Assembly: GCA_021789565.1 (NCBI GenBank)
Contig: JAJYJL010000404.1
Coordinates: 1-5,072, forward strand
From: Acidobacteriota bacterium
GTDB taxonomy: Bacteria; Acidobacteriota; Terriglobia; UBA7540
Length of the DNA: 5,072 nucleotides
Direction: 5' to 3'
The position numbers were made by a program, and so were the translations under genes. Shown in pieces: positions 1 through 5,072 of the stretch; the first letter of the stretch is position 1, and each line of letters starts with the position of its first letter. A model generated the notes under the pieces. It saw only the letters and a program-made list of their open reading frames with translations, did not search any database and had not been told where the DNA came from.

Positions 1-1818
1 GCGACGGTGCTGCGCTAAGCCAAGCGCCTGGGATTCTCAGACCTTCACCTGGGTGAATTGTGGGGTGTAAGCGGCGCGGAGATCCGTCAAAAACGCCTCG
101 AAAACAATGTCCGTCCGGTCTTCAAGCGCGTTGACACCTGTTCGGCGGAATTTGAGTCCTTCACGCCTTATCTTTATTCCACATACGAAGACGAGGATGA
201 GGCCGAACCAACCGACCGCAAGAAGATCATGATCCTTGGCAGCGGCCCGAACCGTATCGGGCAGGGAATCGAGTTCGATTACTGCTGCGTGCACGCATCC
301 TACGCGCTGAAGGAACACGGCTACGAGACCATCATGGTGAACTGCAACCCTGAGACCGTCTCGACCGATTACGACACTTCAGACCGCCTCTATTTTGAAC
401 CGCTGACTTTTGAAGACGTGATGTCGATTGTCGAAGAAGAACGCCCAGCCGGCGTGATTGTGCAATTCGGCGGACAGACACCCCTGAACCTTGCTCGCCA
501 ATTGAAGGCTGCAGGCGTCCCCATCATCGGCACTTCACCGGAATCCATTAATCTGGCTGAAGACCGCAAGTTTTTCGGAAAATTGCTCAGGGACATGGAT
601 ATTCCACAGCCTGAAAATGGTACTGCCATGACCGTGGATGACGCCCTCGCGGTTGCCAATCGCATCGGCTATCCCGTCCTGGTGCGCCCCTCCTATGTAC
701 TGGGCGGCCGCGCCATGGTAATCGCCTATGACCAGAAGATGCTGGCGAACTACGTTCGCCGTGCTGAGGAACTGGAGGGGGCATTCCCCATCCTGATCGA
801 CCGCTTCCTTGAAAACGCCACCGAAGTGGATGTGGACGCGCTATCGGATGCCACGGATGTTGTCATCGCCGGCATCATGGAGCACATTGAAGAAGCCGGC
901 ATCCATTCAGGCGATAGTTCCTGCGTGCTTCCCTCAGAAAACATAGCGGAGGAAACACGGCGCACACTGACCACCTATACAACCAAATTGGCGCGCGAGC
1001 TGAAAGTTGTAGGTCTGATGAATACGCAGTACGCCATTCAGAACGGAAAGGTCTACGTTCTGGAAGTAAACCCACGAGCCTCGCGAACCGTGCCTTACGT
1101 CAGCAAGGCCACCGGAGTGCCGCTGGCCAAAGTTGCGGCGCGGCTGATGGTTGGAGAAAAGCTGAGTTCCTTCAAACTGGAACCTGAACTCCCAGTGCGT
1201 TATTCCTACGTCAAGTCTCCGGTGTTTCCATTCCAGAAATTTCCGGGAGTCGATTCCGTCCTTGGTCCGGAAATGAAATCAACAGGCGAAGTAATGGGGG
1301 TAGCCGAGCGCTTCGGATTGGCATTTGCAAAAGCGCAACTTGCCGCCGGCCAGAAGATCGCACAAAATGGCACTGTGTTCATTTCCGTTAACGACCATGA
1401 CAAGCAGCACGCAGTGAAGTTGGGCCGCGATCTTGCATCGTTGGGGTTTAAACTGCTGGCGACCCGTGGCACTGCCGCGGCGCTTCGAGCGGCCAAAGTC
1501 AAGGTGGAAAAAGTTTATAAAGTGGAAGAAGGCCGTCCGAACGTAGTGGACCACATCAAAAATGCATCCATCGACCTGATTATAAACACTCCGCTCGGCC
1601 GCGGTTCACGCTACGATGAAAAAGCGATCCGGCGCGCGGCTATTCAGCACGGCGTTACCTGCATTACTACCATCTCAGCCGCAACAGCAGCCGTGAACGG
1701 CATACGCGCCCAGCGCGAACGCGGCATCGAGGTGCTGTGCCTACAGGAACTCCAGCAGAAAGACCGGGTAGCAGCCGGGAGTTCCGTGACGAGCAAAACG
1801 CTCAACCCAGGTGGCTGA
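1..1818 (+). CDS. carB: Carbamoyl-phosphate synthetase large subunit, C-terminal part (5' cut by window edge; in-frame stop at 16-18)
   Basis: CarB makes carbamoyl phosphate from bicarbonate, two ATP and ammonia delivered by CarA, for arginine and pyrimidine synthesis in the cytoplasm. The window holds the end of the oligomerisation domain (to about 220), the second ATP-grasp synthetase domain (about 223-1350; [11 protein letters not shown] from 223, [11 protein letters not shown] from 685, [11 protein letters not shown] from 1063) and the C-terminal MGS-like allosteric domain (about 1360-1740). Counting from the TTG at 58, Thr469, Thr472, Lys488 and Asn510 match positions I recall as effector-binding in E. 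coli CarB (T974, T977, K993, N1015). The gene ends with TGA at 1816-1818, four bases before the aldolase ATG. Oddity: the frame contains TAA at 16-18, although CarB-like sequence continues on both sides. After it the only common start codon before 229 is TTG at 58, without well-spaced ribosome binding sequence. Family assignment is very secure; whether this copy is intact is not. Confidence 0.95.
16..18 (+). other. In-frame TAA inside carB
   Basis: In the carB frame the first codons read A-T-V-L-R, then TAA, then A-K-R-L-G-F-S-D. This lines up without a gap with the conserved CarB segment that in E. coli reads LRQLKRKGFAD (recalled from memory), so the stop replaces a residue that is usually Gln or Glu. 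One base change from GAA or CAA would produce it. It falls in the oligomerisation domain, roughly residue 490-500 of a protein of about 1,070. It may be a sequencing or assembly error, a nonsense mutation, or the boundary of a split carB. The first seems most likely because the downstream reading frame is perfectly preserved. Confidence 0.85.
1809..1814 (+). promoter_or_regulatory. Ribosome binding site of the DapA-family gene, inside the carB 3' end
   Basis: AGGTGG, one mismatch from AGGAGG, lies eight bases before the ATG at 1823 and overlaps the last codons of carB. It favours the ATG at 1823 over the in-frame GTG at 1811, which has no purine-rich sequence upstream and would overlap carB. 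The placement suggests translational coupling to carB. Confidence 0.65.
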
Positions 1819-1822
1819 TTTC

Positions 1823-2749
1823 ATGAAAAGCAACGAAGTTATTGAAAATCTTCAAGGAGTGTTTGTTCCCGTTGTTACGCCCTTCAACCGGCGTGGCGAT
1901 CTTGACGAAGCGGGTTTTCGCTCAAATATTCGGCGGTACATCAAGCAGGGGTTTAACGGCATTTTGATCGCGGGTTCGACAGGCGAAGGCCCTTACCTGA
2001 CCGAAAGCGAAAGGCTGCGTCTGGTGGAACTTGCCAGGCCGTTGATTCCCACGCCTCAACTCTTAATGGTCGGGACGGGCGTTGAGACTACTCGGCAGAC
2101 AATCCATCTAAGCAAGGAAGCGGTCAAGCGCGGCGCCGACGCGTTGCTGGTGCTCACTCCGGGCTACTACAAGAATCGAATGGATTCAGCCGCACTCACC
2201 GCACATTTTTCGGAAGTTGCAGATGCCGTACGCCAGCCCGTCCTGATTTACTCCATCCCACAATTTACGGGGATCAATATTGATCCTCCAACAATTGCCC
2301 GGCTTTCGAGACACGGCAATATCGCAGGTCTCAAGGAAAGCTCCGGTAAAATGGATTTCCTGCACGAGGTCCTGAAGAAATCAAGAAAGGGATTTCGCGT
2401 TTTCGCCGGTTCGGCACTGATCATGCTTGATGCTTTTCAGGCAGGGGCGGCCGGAGCCGTCCTGGGGCCGGCCAACTACATTCCGGATATTTGCCTTGAA
2501 ATTTTCAAACTTTACGGCCAAGGGGATATTGAAGCCGCCCGGGCGCTCCAACAGCGCATCATTCCTATAGTTCAGGAAGTAAACGTCCGCGCGGGGATCC
2601 CGGGAATCAAATACGCGCTGGACTTGTGCGGTTACACCGGCGGGAAGCCTCGCAGCCCTCTTCAGCCGTTGCGCCGCGCGGAAGAACGGAACGTTGCCGC
2701 GGCTCTCAGGGATTTGGGAATCCGTCTGACGCGGCCCCGCAATGCCTGA
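1823..2749 (+). CDS. DapA/NAL-superfamily class I aldolase, probably 4-hydroxy-2-oxoglutarate aldolase-like rather than true dihydrodipicolinate synthase
   Basis: This 308-residue protein has the usual length of the pyruvate-dependent class I aldolases, (beta/alpha)8 barrels that form a Schiff base with pyruvate. Visible landmarks are VPVVTPF (15-21), GSTGE (51-55, the pyruvate carboxylate loop), GYYKNRM (114-120), catalytic Tyr143 in LIYSIPQFTG and Schiff-base Lys171 in GLKESSG. The position of E. coli DapA Arg138, which binds the aspartate-semialdehyde carboxylate, is Phe148 here, arguing against lysine biosynthesis. YYKNRMDSAAL, GIPGIK (258-263) and GYTGGKPRSPLQ (270-281) resemble human HOGA1 as I remember it. 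HOGA cleaves 4-hydroxy-2-oxoglutarate to pyruvate and glyoxylate. The gene starts four bases after carB, so the two are probably one transcript; no metabolic link to carbamoyl phosphate is evident. Automatic pipelines would probably label it dapA. Superfamily certain, substrate inferred. Confidence 0.93.
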   Translation: MKSNEVIENLQGVFVPVVTPFNRRGDLDEAGFRSNIRRYIKQGFNGILIAGSTGEGPYLTESERLRLVELARPLIPTPQLLMVGTGVETTRQTIHLSKEAVKRGADALLVLTPGYYKNRMDSAALTAHFSEVADAVRQPVLIYSIPQFTGINIDPPTIARLSRHGNIAGLKESSGKMDFLHEVLKKSRKGFRVFAGSALIMLDAFQAGAAGAVLGPANYIPDICLEIFKLYGQGDIEAARALQQRIIPIVQEVNVRAGIPGIKYALDLCGYTGGKPRSPLQPLRRAEERNVAAALRDLGIRLTRPRNA

Positions 2750-2783
2750 TTCTTCAACTCAATTTGAATCTTAAGCCGCCTGT

Positions 2784-2808
2784 GCAGCATCAACTAAAGG
2801 GGTGCTGC
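2784..2808 (+). repeat. Weak hairpin between the aldolase gene and bshC
   Basis: GCAGCATC (2784-2791) can pair with GGTGCTGC (2801-2808), giving eight pairs including one G-U around a nine-base loop. No run of T follows, so it is not a standard intrinsic terminator. It could be an RNA-processing or stability element, or chance. The rest of the 113-base spacer holds no gene that I can support, and I see no clear promoter in it. Confidence 0.3.
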
Positions 2809-2851
2809 TGATTTGGCCGGGGCGTTGTTGCATTCAACACCGCAGTGTAGC

Positions 2852-2856
2852 AGGGG
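2852..2856 (+). promoter_or_regulatory. Ribosome binding site of bshC
   Basis: AGGGG, followed by AAGA, sits six bases before the ATG at 2863. This spacing supports that start, and the encoded N-terminus (LPYSRVPKSSKLLLDYL) begins as BshC proteins usually do. Confidence 0.7.
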
Positions 2857-2862
2857 AAGATT

Positions 2863-4497
2863 ATGGATTGCGTGTCGCTTCCTTATTCTCGGGTTCCGAA
2901 ATCCAGCAAACTTCTGCTGGACTACCTGGAGCATTACGAACGCACCGCCAGATTCTATAATGGGCATCCATACAACCCTGAAACTTATGTCCGGCTGAGC
3001 CAGCAACTCAGGCATTTCAAAACCGACCGAAAAGCGCTCGTTGAAATTCTGGATCGGCAGAACGTAGAGTTTGGCGCCGACGACCCAACACTCGAGAACA
3101 TTCGCAAGTTAGGTAAACCGGAAACATTTGCCGTTGTCACAGGGCAGCAGGTCGGCCTGTTTTCCGGGCCGGCCTTCACCCTCTACAAGGCTTTGAGCGC
3201 GGTCCGCCTGTCGCAGTCGCTGAACACACGAGGACTCCCGTCGGTACCTATCTTCTGGCTGGCCACAGAAGACCACGACCTTGAGGAAGTCGCCCAAACT
3301 TTCGCGCTCAATGATGACTACGAGCCAGTCCACTTACACGATTCCGGCGAGCGGCCCGCGCCACAGTCGCCAGTGGGCCGCGTGAAGCTGACTGAAGCCA
3401 TTACCGAACAAATCAATCGCCTGGATTCGGTACTCCCTGGCAGTGACGAAAAGGTCCAATTACTTCACGACCTTCGAGCTACTTATCAGCCCGGTGTCAT
3501 GTGGTCACGGGCATTCGCCCAATTTTTGACGCGATTATTCGGCCGCTGGGGCGTGATCCTTCTTGACCCGATGGATGAGAAAATCCACGAGCTCAGCATT
3601 CCAATTTATCAAGAGGCCATCGTCCGCGCGAGTGAGTTGCGCTCGCTGCTGCAGGAGCGTTCCGCTGAACTGGTCAAGGCCGGCTACCACGCGCAGGTCC
3701 ACATCACGGAACAATCCACGCTGCTGTTTGCAGAGCGCGAAGGCAATCGTTTGGCAGTACACGCCTCAGGCACTGATGGGCACGAGTTTTCAATCGGTGA
3801 TGACTTTACGGCTTCGCTGCAGGATCTCCAATCCGAGATCAGCGACCGTCCGCTCAATATTTCGGCTAATGTGCTGCTTCGCCCCTTGGTGCAGGACGCG
3901 CTGCTTCCGACCATCGCTTACGTCGCCGGCCCTTCCGAACTTGCCTATCTTGCCCAGGCGCAGGTCCTCTATCAGGCTTTTGGCCGACCCATGCCAGCTG
4001 TCTGCCCTCGAAGCGGCTTCACCCTTGTCGACCGCCGTGTTGAACGTTGGATGGAGAAATATCAACTTGGCATTGAAGACATCTGGCAAGGAAACGAGCA
4101 CCTGAGCCAGCGGATCGCTGCCACCGCCTTTGCAGCAGGCTGGTCCGAGCGTTTTGACCAGACGGAAAGGGACCTGGCGAGCCTGTTGGGCAGATTGAAA
4201 AAAGACATTGAAGTTTTGGACCCAACGCTACTTGATGCTCTGAATCATTCGGAGGAAAAGATCCGTTTTCAGATTGAGAAATTGAGAGGCAAGATGACCC
4301 GCTCCGCGCTCAGCCGGTCTGAGGTTTTGGCGCGTCACGAGCAAGCCTTGCTGCGTGCTGTCATGCCCGAAAAAGACCTCCAGGAGCGTATGGTGAGCGG
4401 CGTTTACTTTCTTGGCCGTGCGGGCTATGGGCTGCTCGATCGCCTCCTGGAGCAAATTCCCGATTCCTCTTCCAGCCACTGCATCATGAGTTTCTGA
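2863..4497 (+). CDS. bshC: Putative cysteine ligase BshC (bacillithiol biosynthesis cysteine-adding enzyme)
   Basis: BshC is thought to catalyse the last step of bacillithiol synthesis, adding cysteine to glucosaminyl-malate in the cytoplasm. Bacillithiol is the main low-molecular-weight thiol of many bacteria that lack glutathione. The protein has 544 residues, typical of the family (about 540). Family signatures run in order: VTGQQVGLFSGPAFTLYKAL (92-111) at the start of the Rossmann-like core, PIFWLATEDHDLEEV (129-143), LLRPLVQDALLPT (338-350), YVAGPSELAYLAQ (353-365) and PRSGFTLVD (382-390). A charged, probably helical and coiled-coil-forming stretch follows at about 430-510, and then a short tail ending in HCIMSF. 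No frameshift or missing block is visible. It lies 113 bases after the aldolase gene without a clear terminator, so read-through is possible. Neither bshA nor bshB lies in the window; in many genomes the three are scattered. Family assignment is very secure; the biochemical role rests on published work on homologues. Confidence 0.95.
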   Translation: MDCVSLPYSRVPKSSKLLLDYLEHYERTARFYNGHPYNPETYVRLSQQLRHFKTDRKALVEILDRQNVEFGADDPTLENIRKLGKPETFAVVTGQQVGLFSGPAFTLYKALSAVRLSQSLNTRGLPSVPIFWLATEDHDLEEVAQTFALNDDYEPVHLHDSGERPAPQSPVGRVKLTEAITEQINRLDSVLPGSDEKVQLLHDLRATYQPGVMWSRAFAQFLTRLFGRWGVILLDPMDEKIHELSIPIYQEAIVRASELRSLLQERSAELVKAGYHAQVHITEQSTLLFAEREGNRLAVHASGTDGHEFSIGDDFTASLQDLQSEISDRPLNISANVLLRPLVQDALLPTIAYVAGPSELAYLAQAQVLYQAFGRPMPAVCPRSGFTLVDRRVERWMEKYQLGIEDIWQGNEHLSQRIAATAFAAGWSERFDQTERDLASLLGRLKKDIEVLDPTLLDALNHSEEKIRFQIEKLRGKMTRSALSRSEVLARHEQALLRAVMPEKDLQERMVSGVYFLGRAGYGLLDRLLEQIPDSSSSHCIMSF

Positions 4498-4544
4498 CAA
4501 TCCAAGCAGACTTCTGATTCCCTGCGTACGTTATCTCAACAATC

Positions 4545-4568
4545 ACAAAGTACTTGAAATCCCTTTGT
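4545..4568. repeat. Inverted repeat abutting the yjbQ promoter -10 box
   Basis: ACAAAG (4545-4550) and CTTTGT (4563-4568) are perfect reverse complements separated by 12 bases. The left arm sits where a -35 box would be (18 bases before TATAAT), and the right arm runs into the extended -10. This layout would suit a dimeric regulator, but a six-base match can arise by chance. Confidence 0.35.
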
Positions 4569-4574
4569 TATAAT
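4566..4574 (+). promoter_or_regulatory. Extended -10 promoter for the yjbQ-like gene
   Basis: TGTTATAAT is a perfect extended -10 element (TGnTATAAT) of the housekeeping sigma-70 type. No good -35 hexamer lies 16-18 bases upstream; TTGAAA at 4554-4559 is too close, with only nine bases between. Extended -10 promoters can work without a -35 box. Transcription would begin around 4580-4583, giving a leader of about 50 bases before the ATG at 4633. Nothing else in this 135-base spacer looks like a gene, and I see no strong terminator for bshC. Confidence 0.6.
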
Positions 4575-4620
4575 GAATTAGCCATTTTCGTGGTTTTCAG
4601 GAATAGCAAGAAAAGGTACA

Positions 4621-4630
4621 GAGGAGAGGA
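4621..4630 (+). promoter_or_regulatory. Strong ribosome binding site of the yjbQ-like gene
   Basis: GAGGAGAGGA contains AGGAG at 4622-4626, six bases before the ATG at 4633. This fixes the start even though it gives a charged N-terminal extension of about 17 residues before the conserved domain. Confidence 0.8.
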
Positions 4631-4632
4631 CG

Positions 4633-5072
4633 ATGTCTGAAGAGGCCGTGAAGGCACCAGTTCCGGACAAGCCGAAAAATCAGCGCCACACGCTCCACAT
4701 TGAGACCAACTCGCGAGTCGAGTTCAAGGACGTTACCAGCCAGATCGAGCGATTGATTGAAAAGTCCGGGATCGAGAGCGGGCAGTGCCACGTTTTTGTC
4801 CCGCATACCAGCGCGGCAATCCTCATTAACGAAAACTACGATCCGGGCCTTCGCCAGGACATTGCGGACTTTCTCAAACAACTGGCCCCTGCCAATGCGG
4901 ACTATCAGCACAATGACGGCAACTGCGACTCTCATCTGAAAGCAGTACTCATCGGTGCCAGCAAAACCCTGTTGATTGAGAATCGCCGCCTGCTGCTGGG
5001 GCGCTGGCAAGGCGTTTACTTCTGCGAGTTTGACGGGCCGCGCCGCCGCGATCTGCACATCAAACTTGTCTC
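4633..5072 (+). CDS. yjbQ: YjbQ/UPF0047 family protein (secondary thiamine-phosphate synthase type), 3' end outside the window
   Basis: The frame is open from the ATG at 4633 to the right edge, giving 146 complete codons. YjbQ proteins are usually near 135-150 residues, so only a few residues should be missing. Landmarks are VPHTSAAILINENYDPG (His58 in HTSAA), HNDGNCDSH (93-101), LGRWQGVYF (122-130) and EFDGPRRR (132-139). The histidines and acidic residues in the first two are the conserved pocket of the family, seen in structures to bind metal or sulfate. The physiological role is unclear. E. coli YjbQ was reported to have weak thiamine-phosphate synthase activity, hence the TIGR00149 name, but this may not be its normal job. 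Residues 1-17 (charged, Pro- and Lys-containing) precede the conserved domain. The gene appears to have its own promoter and no visible link to bacillithiol. The symbol follows the family name; this protein is closer to the DGN-SH subfamily than to E. coli YjbQ. Confidence 0.92.
   Translation, partial: MSEEAVKAPVPDKPKNQRHTLHIETNSRVEFKDVTSQIERLIEKSGIESGQCHVFVPHTSAAILINENYDPGLRQDIADFLKQLAPANADYQHNDGNCDSHLKAVLIGASKTLLIENRRLLLGRWQGVYFCEFDGPRRRDLHIKLV

Noticed and set aside
16..18. Possible TAA reassignment or programmed readthrough to explain the carB stop
   Set aside because: The three true gene ends seen here all use TGA, so TAA use cannot be judged from this window. I know of no bacterial code with TAA as a sense codon, and no readthrough structure is apparent. 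Error or mutation is simpler.
2742..2774. A tiny ORF (ATG to TAA) overlapping the aldolase stop
   Set aside because: Ten codons without a ribosome binding site; expected by chance.
2626..2811. A 61-codon open frame over the aldolase 3' end and spacer
   Set aside because: It overlaps conserved aldolase coding sequence in another frame and its product has no recognisable features.
2826..2839. Short inverted repeat TGTTG-CATT-CAACA upstream of bshC
   Set aside because: A five-base stem with no T-run or adjoining promoter is expected by chance at this length.
3563..4105. A 180-codon open frame on the + strand inside bshC
   Set aside because: It lies wholly inside bshC in another frame, is rich in Arg, Ser and Cys as out-of-frame translations of GC-rich genes are, and matches no family I know.
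4498..4545. Possible terminator after bshC
   Set aside because: I see only a four-base match (GCAG with CTGC) and no T-run, too weak to call.
4554..4574. TTGAAA plus TATAAT as a classical -35/-10 pair
   Set aside because: The spacer is nine bases, far short of 16-18. The TG before TATAAT makes an extended -10 promoter the better reading.
4597..5058. A 153-codon open frame on the - strand opposite the yjbQ-like gene
   Set aside because: The + strand in the same place encodes unmistakable YjbQ motifs with a promoter and ribosome binding site. The antisense frame has no recognisable domain and is a shadow.

Overview
The window looks like ordinary bacterial chromosome of moderately high GC (mid-50s % by eye). 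It is tightly packed with four genes, all on the + strand. I see no RNA gene, CRISPR array, insertion sequence or phage gene. The combination of BshC (bacillithiol synthesis), the style of the CarB sequence and the base composition suggests a bacillithiol-making phylum. Acidobacteriota is my best guess, from memory of similar proteins; no search was run.

Layout. (1) 1-1818: the C-terminal half or more of carB, the large subunit of carbamoyl-phosphate synthetase, cut by the left edge. Its reading frame carries an in-frame TAA at 16-18, and recognisable CarB sequence lies on both sides. (2) 1823-2749: a DapA/N-acetylneuraminate-lyase superfamily aldolase starting four bases after the carB stop, almost certainly co-transcribed and possibly translationally coupled. 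It has the Schiff-base lysine and catalytic tyrosine but not the substrate-binding arginine of true dihydrodipicolinate synthase, and it reads more like 4-hydroxy-2-oxoglutarate aldolase. (3) 2750-2862: a 113-base spacer with a weak hairpin and no convincing terminator. (4) 2863-4497: complete bshC, the putative cysteine-adding enzyme of bacillithiol synthesis. (5) 4498-4632: a 135-base spacer with a good extended -10 promoter, an inverted repeat next to it and a strong ribosome binding site. (6) 4633 to the right edge: a YjbQ/UPF0047 family protein, nearly complete but with its stop outside the window.

How the genes fit together. carB and the aldolase form a tight pair, and bshC may be read through from them. 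The yjbQ-like gene appears to start its own transcription unit. The functions are housekeeping or central metabolism: arginine and pyrimidine precursor supply, a pyruvate-forming aldolase, low-molecular-weight thiol synthesis, and a poorly understood conserved protein. I found no evidence of a new multi-gene system. The observations most worth checking are the carB nonsense codon and the mis-annotation risk for the DapA-like protein.
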